DNA from: an uncultured Phycisphaerales bacterium
Lineage (GTDB): Bacteria > Planctomycetota > Phycisphaerae > Phycisphaerales > SM1A02
NCBI GenBank assembly: GCA_946886375.1
Contig: CAMPIL010000029.1
Location: forward strand, 1-16,437
DNA length: 16,437 bases
Direction of reading: 5' to 3'
Shown here: in pieces, positions 1 to 5,562 of the stretch
Position numbering within the stretch: position 1 is the stretch's first letter
Layout of the letters: each line of letters starts with the position of its first letter
Position numbers and translations under genes: made by a program
Notes under the pieces: model-generated
Seen by the model: the letters and a program-made list of their open reading frames with translations, nothing else
Databases searched by the model: none
What the model was told of the DNA's origin: nothing

Positions 1-21
1 GTTCAAGTCCGGGACTTGCCA
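1..21 (+). tRNA. 3' end of a tRNA gene (truncated by window edge)
   Basis: The window opens with G-TTCAAGT-C, which fits the G53, T-loop (TTCRANY) and C61 of a tRNA. It is followed by CCGGG for the 3' half of the T stem, ACTTGCC for the 3' acceptor strand, and A as discriminator. The next bases are CTG, so CCA would not be encoded. The predicted 5' acceptor strand (GGCAAGT) lies outside the window, so the isotype cannot be told. A terminator hairpin follows 9 bases later, as expected for a tRNA transcription unit. The call rests only on the T arm and spacing. Confidence 0.55.
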
Positions 22-30
22 CTGCATGCA

Positions 31-60
31 AAACGCCGCCCTGATCGGGCGGCGTTTGTG
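31..60. terminator. Rho-independent, probably bidirectional terminator
   Basis: An 11-bp perfect stem (31-41 with 47-57) encloses the loop TGATC and reads AAACGCCGCC/GGCGGCGTTT at its base. On the plus strand it is followed by TTT-GTG-TTT. On the minus strand the stem runs into TTTTGC. It lies between the tRNA end and the converging gene at 88-576, so it can serve both. Confidence 0.7.
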
Positions 61-87
61 TTTGATGCATTGGTGGCGGGAGCCGGC

Positions 88-576
88 TCAGCGCGAGAGC
101 AGGCTGTCCAGATAATCGTCGTCGACCGACGTGGGTGACATGCCCGGCAGGGGGTAGTAGCGACACAGCGCCTCTCCCAAGCCGGTTGACGAGGCAAGCA
201 CGATGAACGCCGGCACGCCAAGCACGCCTGTGGCGAACCGCAAAGCGCGGCGAAGATGCCGCTTGGTCGTTGCAATCATCAGTTCGCGGCCGTCGAAGCG
301 CAAGGGCAGAACGCGAAACTGCCACGCCTGACGTCGGGTCACGAGTTCCATGGCCAAGGGATCCGTCGGCTCGCCCAACGGATCGATTGTTCGTGCCATG
401 CCTGCGTATTGCAGAGCCCAGGCTCGCTCAACAGTCTCGGGATCAATGCCAAAGAGACGTTCGCAGAGCAATCCGAACGGCTCGCCGGTGCGATCCTGCT
501 CATCGAGGATCTGCTCGGACTGTTCGACGCTCAACACGCCGCTCTCGATCAAGACCTGCCCCAATCGAACTTCCAT
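88..576 (-). CDS. Stand-alone MshEN / GspE N-terminal-like domain protein
   Basis: A 162-residue protein. Its first 60 residues carry the pattern seen at the N-terminus of type II secretion and type IV pilus ATPases: RLGQVLIESGVLS near residue 4, then a helix with EQSEQILDEQ, then the start of a second copy of the motif. MshEN domains of this kind bind cyclic di-GMP in MshE-like ATPases (established for the family). Residues 60-125 look like the alpha/beta half of the same domain (QAWQFRVLPLRFDGRELMIATT). There is no Walker A ATPase domain, so the protein is the regulatory module alone. The C-terminus is acidic (SVDDDYLDSLL). The start is supported by GGAGG seven bases upstream. No pilus or secretion gene is visible nearby. 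Binding of c-di-GMP is inference; the domain call is fairly secure. Confidence 0.8.
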   Translation of the reverse strand: MEVRLGQVLIESGVLSVEQSEQILDEQDRTGEPFGLLCERLFGIDPETVERAWALQYAGMARTIDPLGEPTDPLAMELVTRRQAWQFRVLPLRFDGRELMIATTKRHLRRALRFATGVLGVPAFIVLASSTGLGEALCRYYPLPGMSPTSVDDDYLDSLLSR

Positions 577-583
577 CTGTATG

Positions 584-606
584 CCTCCGTGCCTCCGGTT
601 GCGGAG
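584..606 (-). promoter_or_regulatory. Tandem ribosome binding sites, the distal one in a hairpin
   Basis: Read on the minus strand, two GGAGG motifs precede the ATG at 576. One is at 584-588 (7-base spacing) and the other at 592-596. The distal copy overlaps a 5-bp hairpin (593-597 paired with 602-606, loop of 4). The proximal copy fixes the start codon. Whether the hairpin matters is unknown. Confidence 0.4.
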
Positions 607-866
607 TACGTATCGGCATGGCGTGCGATGGCCCGTGCCCGGTTGCGCTGATTTCGCGTGACGAATCTTTCACGGCTCGCACCTGTGCGCTTTGGCGCGG
701 CCCGGCGATTGGCGCCGGCGCCCAGCGCGGTTCGCCTTGCTTGTCCACGTGGCATATCCGGCGCATCGGACTCGCGCAGGTCCCCCAAATTCACACGACA
801 AAGTCTGGCAGCGGATCGGCGTGAGCGGAGGAGGCGCCGCGCTGAAAAGAGTTTTTGTGAAATTCC
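607..866. other. Non-coding stretch, nothing recognised
   Basis: No open frame here has a convincing start, ribosome binding site or protein-like composition. It contains a 12-base palindrome (GGCGCCGGCGCC, 711-722) and an A/T-richer patch at 841-866 just upstream of the promoter proposed for the ncRNA. The minus-strand promoter of the gene at 88-576 should also lie here, but I could not pick a clear one. Confidence 0.4.
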
Positions 867-896
867 TTGGCATGTGCCCGCAGCCAGTGGTAAATT
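867..896 (+). promoter_or_regulatory. Candidate sigma-70 promoter for the ncRNA
   Basis: A -35 box TTGGCA (867-872) and a -10 box TAAATT (891-896) are 18 bases apart. TG sits one base upstream of the -10 (extended -10, TGG-TAAATT), and A/T-richer sequence lies upstream. The expected transcript start, near 903, coincides with the first base pairs of the folded region downstream. Confidence 0.5.
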
Positions 897-902
897 CGTG
901 CT

Positions 903-1066
903 GCGGAATTCACCCTAGCGCTCGCGTCGCGTGTTGAAGATGACCGGCAGTGATGTTGGCGGAGCGGGAAAATCCGCGTCGCAGAATCCTGCCGAGATTC
1001 CGCACTGAATAAGGCCATTCTCTTACTTCCAGCCTGCCCCGATCGTTTCGAGGCAGGCTTTTTCTT
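903..1066 (+). ncRNA. Candidate structured small RNA, about 164 nt, unknown family
   Basis: This is an intergenic unit with a promoter, a foldable body and an intrinsic terminator, but no open frame with a ribosome binding site. By eye the fold has a closing stem of 8 bp (902-909 with 997-1004, TGCGGAAT/ATTCCGCA). Next come a 35-base unpaired 5' side (910-944), a 6-bp stem (945-950 CGGCAG with 989-994 CTGCCG) and an apical hairpin (964-968 with 973-977, AAAA loop). A small GAAT/ATTC hairpin (1007-1020) precedes the terminator stem. The octamer CGCGTCGC occurs twice (923-930, 975-982). Size and single-rod shape resemble 6S RNA, but the bubble is too one-sided to claim it. I recognise no SRP, RNase P or tmRNA signature. 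It could instead be a terminated leader of the next gene. Confidence 0.5.
1031..1066 (+). terminator. Rho-independent terminator
   Basis: An 8-bp perfect stem, AGCCTGCC (1031-1038) with GGCAGGCT (1052-1059), is followed directly by TTTTCTT. It ends the proposed small RNA and lies 140 bases upstream of the next gene. Confidence 0.78.
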
Positions 1067-1111
1067 CTCGGGATGCGAGTGAATCTCAAACGGAGATCTC
1101 ACGACTTCGCC

Positions 1112-1140
1112 TTGCGTGTTTGTTCGGGCGACGTTATGGT
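1112..1140 (+). promoter_or_regulatory. Candidate promoter of the DUF1579 gene
   Basis: TTGCGT (1112-1117) and TATGGT (1135-1140) are 17 bases apart, which would give a leader of about 60 bases. An imperfect inverted repeat (1079-1086 with 1094-1102, one bulged base) lies just upstream and could be an operator. Box matches are moderate (3/6 and 4/6). Confidence 0.35.
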
Positions 1141-1208
1141 GTGCATCCACAGTCCAAGGTACGCAGATCGCGTGCCAGGAAACCCACAAACCACAAGGAG
1201 CAAGAATC

Positions 1209-1832
1209 ATGAAGGCACGGAGTCTGTTTTACGGCGCGGCGATCGCCATCTGCACCGCCGCAATCACCTCGCAGGTCGTTTCGCAGCAGGACAAGGGCCA
1301 GCCGCCGGAGATGTCGCCCGAGCAAGCCGCGATGATGCAGAAGTGGGAAGAATTCATGACGCCCGGCGAGCACCACAAACTGCTGGAGCCGAAGGTCGGC
1401 AAGTGGACCGCCGTCGTGAAAATGTGGATGGACCCGAACCAGCCGGAGCCCACGGTTTCCGACGCGAAGGCCGAATACAAGTGGATCATGGACGGCCGGT
1501 ACCTGCTCAATACGACGGAGGGTGACTTTGGCGGCATGCCGTTCCACGGCCAGGCGTGGGAAGGCTACGACAACCTCAAGAAGAAATTCGCGTGGGTGTG
1601 GATCGACAACATGGGCACGGGCTTCATGGATGCCGAAGGCACCTATGACGCCGCAACCAAGACCTTCACGTACAACTCAATGGGTCCGGATGTCATGTCC
1701 GGCAAGTACGTTGCCGGCCGGTCGACAGAGAAGTGGATCGACAACGATCATTTCGTTGGCGATATGTACGGCCCCGGACCAGACGGCAAGGTCTACAAGA
1801 TGATGGAAATCTCGTATACCCGCGCAAAGTGA
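1209..1832 (+). CDS. Secreted DUF1579 family protein
   Basis: A 207-residue protein of unknown function. The ATG at 1209 is chosen because AGGAG lies 8 bases upstream and the N-terminus (MKARSLFYGAAIAICTAAITS) then reads as a signal peptide of about 25 residues, so the product is likely exported or periplasmic. The mature part matches the DUF1579 pattern: GKWTAVVKMWMDPNQPEP, then a stretch ending in KWIMDGRYL, a GMPFHGQAWEGYDN segment, then WVWIDNMGTGF. The family is predicted to form a lipocalin-like beta barrel and has no assigned reaction; no catalytic residues can be named. The gene stands alone between two terminators with its own candidate promoter, so it is probably monocistronic. The family call is confident; the function is unknown. 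Confidence 0.87.
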   Translation: MKARSLFYGAAIAICTAAITSQVVSQQDKGQPPEMSPEQAAMMQKWEEFMTPGEHHKLLEPKVGKWTAVVKMWMDPNQPEPTVSDAKAEYKWIMDGRYLLNTTEGDFGGMPFHGQAWEGYDNLKKKFAWVWIDNMGTGFMDAEGTYDAATKTFTYNSMGPDVMSGKYVAGRSTEKWIDNDHFVGDMYGPGPDGKVYKMMEISYTRAK

Positions 1833-1866
1833 TTGCTGCTGCGCGATTCTCTGACGGATCATCGAA

Positions 1867-1897
1867 GCCCAGGGATTGCAATCCCTGGGCGTTTTTT
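1867..1897 (+). terminator. Strong Rho-independent terminator (perfect palindrome)
   Basis: A perfect 24-base palindrome (1867-1890; half-site GCCCAGGGATTG) is followed by G and a run of six T. It lies 34 bases after the DUF1579 stop. It also sits just past the end of the converging aminopeptidase gene, but the minus-strand side has no T run, so it mainly serves the plus strand. Confidence 0.9.
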
Positions 1898-1901
1898 CTG
1901 G

Positions 1902-3029
1902 TCACCGCGTCTTCAGGGATTCCGGATTCAGGCCCTTGAGTTCCGCGGGCCTGAACATGCCGTCGCGGCGGATCACTTCATCATCGAACGCGATCGTGCC
2001 TCCGCCGTAATCCGGCCGCTGAATGAGCACCAGGTCCCAGTGAATCTCCGATCGGTTGCCGTTGTCGGCTTCCTCATACGCCCGGCCGGGGGTGAAGTGC
2101 AGCGAACCGGCGACTTTTTCATCGAAGAGAATGTCTTTCATCGGTTCGAGGATGTACGGATTGAAGCCGATGGCGAATTCGCCGACGTGCCGCGCGCCGT
2201 CGTCGGTGTCGAAGATGGAATTGAGTTGGTCGCTGTTTTCATCGGCGCTGGCCTCGACGATCTTGCCGTTGCGGAACGCCAGCCGCACGTTGGAGAAACT
2301 CAGGCCGTTGTAGATGGTTGGCGTGTTGTAGTGGATGACGCCGTTGACAGAATCGCGCACCGGCGCGGTGAAGACCTCGCCGTCGGGAATGTTCTTGTCG
2401 CCGCAGCAGGGGATGATGGGAATGTTCTTGATGGAGAACTTCAGGTCGGTGTCGCCCGGCCCCATGATGTGGACTCGGTCGGCGCGGCGCATGCGGTCGG
2501 CCAGCGGCCTGGCCTGGCGATCCATGTTCGCATAATCCAGCGTGCAGACGTCGAAATAGAAGTTCTCGAAATCCTCCGTGCTCATCTGCGCCAGTTGGGC
2601 CATGCTGGGCGTCGGCCAGCGCAGCACGCACCACTTGGTGTGGTTGATGCGGCGTTCAAAATGGACGGGCTTGGCGTACAGGCGCGCCTTCTTTTTCATC
2701 TGTGCGTCGGGAATGCCCGCCATCTCACTGACGTTCTCCGAGCCGCGCACGCCAATGTAGGCCTGCATCTTCGCCATGCGATAGGTGTCGTAATCGGCCC
2801 AGACGGAGAGATTTTCGTCCGCGGCGTCAAAGTCGAGCGCGCGGATGACGCGGTTGCTTCGCTGCGCGACGTGCGGGTGGCCGCCGGCCTTGCGTGCCGC
2901 CTTCACCAGAGCGATGACCATTTCCTCGGGAATGTCGAACGCCTCGATCAGGACGTGTTCGCTCTTCTTCAGACGCGTGGAGTGATTGATGAGCAGTTCA
3001 GCGAGTTTGGTGATGCGTGGGTCGGTCAT
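1902..3029 (-). CDS. M29 family metallo-aminopeptidase
   Basis: A 375-residue protein of the thermophilic aminopeptidase family (AmpS/PepS/AmpT type), which removes N-terminal residues from peptides using a two-metal centre and is normally cytoplasmic. The length is slightly short of the usual 400-410. The family ligands are all visible: E218 in IPDGEVFTAP, E284 in GEFAIGFN, H311 in SLHFTPGRAY, Y318, and H330 and D332 in EIHWDLV. Their spacing matches the family order Glu-Glu-His-Tyr-His-Asp. No signal peptide is present. No Shine-Dalgarno sequence precedes the ATG. It lies 67 bases downstream of the hypothetical gene at 3097-4056 on the same strand, with a hairpin between, so read-through from the hflX unit is possible. 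Substrate range cannot be told from sequence. Confidence 0.93.
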   Translation of the reverse strand: MTDPRITKLAELLINHSTRLKKSEHVLIEAFDIPEEMVIALVKAARKAGGHPHVAQRSNRVIRALDFDAADENLSVWADYDTYRMAKMQAYIGVRGSENVSEMAGIPDAQMKKKARLYAKPVHFERRINHTKWCVLRWPTPSMAQLAQMSTEDFENFYFDVCTLDYANMDRQARPLADRMRRADRVHIMGPGDTDLKFSIKNIPIIPCCGDKNIPDGEVFTAPVRDSVNGVIHYNTPTIYNGLSFSNVRLAFRNGKIVEASADENSDQLNSIFDTDDGARHVGEFAIGFNPYILEPMKDILFDEKVAGSLHFTPGRAYEEADNGNRSEIHWDLVLIQRPDYGGGTIAFDDEVIRRDGMFRPAELKGLNPESLKTR

Positions 3030-3055
3030 TGGAATGCAATTGATGTTCGGAAAAG

Positions 3056-3082
3056 GGGATCAGCGGGCCGGCAGCGGCCCGC
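3056..3082 (-). terminator. Weak or partial terminator hairpin
   Basis: A 7-bp stem (3063-3069 with 3076-3082, GCGGGCC/GGCCCGC) with a 6-base loop lies just after the stop of the hypothetical gene on the minus strand. It is followed by TGATCCCCTTTT, a poor T tract, so it may only attenuate transcription into the aminopeptidase gene. Confidence 0.35.
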
Positions 3083-3096
3083 GGAAAAACTTCATT

Positions 3097-4056
3097 CTAC
3101 TGATTCTTCGCGCCGAAGAGGTCTTTCAATAGCGATGTCACCTCCGGGTCGATCGCCTGCTCATCGCGCATCCAGAACCTGCTGCGCATGAACTTCTTCC
3201 TGGGGTTGAAATGGAACCAACCGGCGACCTGCGATTCCGCGTACCGCTTGTCCGACCAGAAGCCATCGACATCGCGCCCGTGGGCGACGCGCTTGCCGCG
3301 TGGCGGAAAGGCGTCCCAGCGCTCGATGTGCGAGCCGAGCAGCGCGGATTCGAAATCCGCCACGTCATCCACGTGATCGCTGCAGACCAGGATCACATTG
3401 AAGGCGCGAGGCATGAACTGCTGGTAGGCACGCTGCATCAACCTGCGGAATCGAGGAGTCTGATCGGTGAACGCGCTGCGCAGGCCGATCATGACGCTCA
3501 CGTGATCGCCTTCCCACGGCGCGATGATGCGCACCGCGCCCAGTCGGCGGCCTGCGTCATCGCGCGCCGTCATTTCATCGCCCACGCGGGCCTGACGAAT
3601 GAATTCCGCGGCCTGCTCCGCCAGCATCCGCATCTGCGGGACCGATGCTCCATTGGTCCAGTGCACCTGCACGATGTACGGGCGGCGGATGCGCTCCAGC
3701 GCGCGCAGCGGCGACGCCACCGTCCGAGCCGAAGGTTCCTCCTGTTCCGATGAGTGGCTCTCCAGCCGCTTGACGTTGAGGTAGAACCGCACTTTCCCGC
3801 AGCGGATTTCAAAATCGCAGCGCTTGCCCTGAGGCGTGGGGACTTCCATCCGCAGATCGCAGCCGCCGCGTAGCAATTGCAGCGCGGTCATCGCCTCGGC
3901 GTAGGAATCCAGAAACGCCTTGCGGCTGGTGTGCGAGAGCAGTTTGGTGACCAAGCGGCCGAGTTCAGGATGCTCGCGCCAGCGCAAGATCGACTTCACC
4001 GCTGTTGGATTCAGTTCATCCGCAAACAGGTGCAGCGTGTCGGAAGCGCGGGTCAA
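3097..4056 (-). CDS. Uncharacterised protein with PD-(D/E)XK-like core, coupled to hflX
   Basis: A 319-residue protein that I do not recognise as a named family. It starts at TTG (4056), four bases after the hflX stop, with GGGATGA available as a ribosome binding site; no ATG lies near the N-terminus. Residues 50-100 run helix-strand-strand-strand: AEAMTALQLL (E54), then LRMEVPTPQG, KRCDFEI (D81), and FYLNVKRL (N94, K96). That order and spacing resemble a PD-(D/E)XK nuclease core in which the usual Glu of E-x-K is Asn. This is inference from pattern alone, and activity may be lost. Residues 195-240 look like an alternating alpha/beta region ending FNVILVCSDHVDD. The C-terminus is rich in aromatic and basic residues (DGFWSDKRYAES, GWFHFNPRKK). 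No membrane segment or signal peptide. The tight spacing implies co-translation with HflX. Confidence 0.72.
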   Translation of the reverse strand: MTRASDTLHLFADELNPTAVKSILRWREHPELGRLVTKLLSHTSRKAFLDSYAEAMTALQLLRGGCDLRMEVPTPQGKRCDFEIRCGKVRFYLNVKRLESHSSEQEEPSARTVASPLRALERIRRPYIVQVHWTNGASVPQMRMLAEQAAEFIRQARVGDEMTARDDAGRRLGAVRIIAPWEGDHVSVMIGLRSAFTDQTPRFRRLMQRAYQQFMPRAFNVILVCSDHVDDVADFESALLGSHIERWDAFPPRGKRVAHGRDVDGFWSDKRYAESQVAGWFHFNPRKKFMRSRFWMRDEQAIDPEVTSLLKDLFGAKNQ

Positions 4057-4060
4057 GGGA

Positions 4061-5452
4061 TCATCCCACGTGGCGTTCGTGCGGCGGGACCCGAACCGGG
4101 ACCGGCGGCTTGCCGTTGCCCCAGTGCGCCTCCAGCGCTTCGTGCGGCTTCATGCCGTCGATCGTGAACCGGCCGCCCTGGGCCAGGAGTTGATCGACCT
4201 GCCGCCGCCCGATGCGCACGCGCAGGATCGCGGTGCTGTCGATGTACTGGCGATCGAGCACGGTCGCCCGCTGCTCAATGAAGTTGATGGCCCGCGCATC
4301 GCCCATGTGCATCGCCAGGTTCACCTCCCGCACCGCGCCCAGGAAATGCCCCTTTACCGCGGCGCGAAGTTCATCAAGGCCCTCGCCCGTCGAGGCGCTG
4401 ATGGGGATGGCGTCGGGCCGGCGATTCAGCCAGACCAGCACGTCGGCGGAATTGGCCAGTTGATCGATCTTGTTCAACACGAGAATGCGCGGCTGCGTCG
4501 TCGCGCCGATTTCATCCAGCGTGCGGCTGACCGTGTCCAACTGCATGTGAGCATGCGGATCAGAGACGTCAAGCACCGTGATGATCAGATGCGACGCGAT
4601 GATTTCTTCCAACGTCGAGCGGAACGACGCGACCAGATGGTGCGGCAGGTCGCGGATGAACCCGACGGTGTCCGACAGCATCCCGAGGTTGCCCCCGCCC
4701 AGATCCCATTTCTCGGTTCGCGTGGAAAGCGTGGCGAACAGTTTGCCATGAGCAAACGCGCCCCCGGCGGTCAGGCGATTGAACAGCGTCGATTTGCCTG
4801 CGTTGGTGTACCCAACCAGGCCGACGGTGAAGTGACTTTGGTTTCGATTGGCGACTTCGCGCGTCTTGCGATCCTGGATTTCCTCGAGTTCGCGCTTGAG
4901 GATCGTCAGACGGTTCTGCACCAGTCTGCGGTCGATTTCAAGTTGCTGCTCGCCGGGCCCGCGCGTGCCGATGCCCACCGGCGCGCCGCCGGTCACCTGG
5001 CCAAGGTGATCCCACATCGCGCGAAGACGGGGATAGGTGTATTCCAATTGGGCGATTTCAACCTGGAGTTTGGCGGCATGAGTAGCGGCGCGATTGGCGA
5101 AAATGTCAAGGATGAGTTCGCTTCGATCGACGATCTTGCGCGAGGTTTCCTGCTCAAGGTTGCGCACCTGGGCCGGGGTCAGGTCGTTGTCGAAGATGAC
5201 CAGCGTGGCATTGGTCATGCGCACGAGTTCGGCGAGTTCCTGCACCTTTCCCTTGCCCAGGTAGGTTCGTCCCACCGGCTTGCCGCGCTTCTGAACCAGT
5301 TCGCCGACAACGTCCGCGCCGGCGGTCTGCGCCAGGGCGCGCAGTTCGCTGAGCGGATCGGCTTCATCCACGTACCCGCCGCGCAGCGCAACACCCACGA
5401 GCACCGCCCGCTCCGAGGCCACCTGAAGTTCTTCACGCTGAATCTGCGCCAT
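4061..5452 (-). CDS. hflX: GTPase HflX
   Basis: A 463-residue Obg-HflX superfamily GTPase. In other bacteria HflX binds the 50S subunit and splits stalled or hibernating 70S ribosomes, notably after heat stress. The N-terminal HflX domain is present (GRTYLGKGKVQEL near 61-73; GPGEQQLEIDRR near 165-176), followed by a coiled linker (ILKRELEEIQDRK). GTPase motifs: G1 GYTNAGKS (214-221), G2 Thr in FATLSTRTEKW (T246), G3 DTVGF (261-265), G4 NKID (327-330), G5 SAS (352-354). The C-terminal extension, to residue 463, ends in a proline- and basic-rich tail. The switch I sequence departs from the common FATLDPTTR. No Shine-Dalgarno is evident; TATCAT lies 10 bases before the ATG. It is first gene of a leftward unit with the hypothetical protein 4 bases downstream, and it diverges from the S41 protease gene. 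Confidence 0.97.
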   Translation of the reverse strand: MAQIQREELQVASERAVLVGVALRGGYVDEADPLSELRALAQTAGADVVGELVQKRGKPVGRTYLGKGKVQELAELVRMTNATLVIFDNDLTPAQVRNLEQETSRKIVDRSELILDIFANRAATHAAKLQVEIAQLEYTYPRLRAMWDHLGQVTGGAPVGIGTRGPGEQQLEIDRRLVQNRLTILKRELEEIQDRKTREVANRNQSHFTVGLVGYTNAGKSTLFNRLTAGGAFAHGKLFATLSTRTEKWDLGGGNLGMLSDTVGFIRDLPHHLVASFRSTLEEIIASHLIITVLDVSDPHAHMQLDTVSRTLDEIGATTQPRILVLNKIDQLANSADVLVWLNRRPDAIPISASTGEGLDELRAAVKGHFLGAVREVNLAMHMGDARAINFIEQRATVLDRQYIDSTAILRVRIGRRQVDQLLAQGGRFTIDGMKPHEALEAHWGNGKPPVPVRVPPHERHVG

Positions 5453-5462
5453 TCAGACTACC

Positions 5463-5468
5463 ATGATA
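5463..5468 (-). promoter_or_regulatory. Candidate -10 box of hflX, very close to the start codon
   Basis: On the minus strand TATCAT (5 of 6 bases of TATAAT) ends 10 bases before the hflX ATG, so the transcript would have almost no leader. The -35 region is weak. Confidence 0.35.
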
Positions 5469-5519
5469 GCCGCGAAGCACCGGCGGCCGACGCATGAATC
5501 GCCGCAGTCGGCCGCCCGC

Positions 5520-5525
5520 TATGAT
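5520..5525 (+). promoter_or_regulatory. Candidate -10 box of the S41 protease gene
   Basis: TATGAT lies 37 bases before the GTG start at 5563, which would place the transcript start near 5532 and leave room for the AAGGAG ribosome site. No good -35 hexamer is seen. It is divergent from the hflX box 52 bases away. Confidence 0.35.
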
Positions 5526-5562
5526 TTCGCGCGACCCGCAGTCCAGACCAAGGAGTCTTCCC

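Noticed and set aside
711..722. GGCGCCGGCGCC palindrome as a regulator site
   Set aside because: A short self-complementary GC-only word is expected by chance in DNA this GC-rich, and there is no second copy.
903..1066. Calling the small RNA as 6S, SRP RNA or RNase P RNA outright
   Set aside because: SRP and RNase P consensus motifs are absent, and the one-sided 35-base bubble does not clearly match the central bubble of 6S RNA. It is left as an unknown family.
1833..3191. Long plus-strand open frame opposite the M29 aminopeptidase (452 codons)
   Set aside because: It is the mirror of a clearly functional gene with all metal ligands. High GC keeps the opposite frame open, and its translation has no family-like pattern.
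3920..5497. Long plus-strand open frame opposite hflX (525 codons)
   Set aside because: Antisense to HflX, whose GTPase motifs are intact. The translation is rich in Arg, His and Asp in the way typical of shadow frames.
5494..5562. N-terminal extension of the S41 protease from an upstream ATG
   Set aside because: It would bury the signal sequence behind 23 polar residues; GTG 5563 has AAGGAG at ideal spacing.
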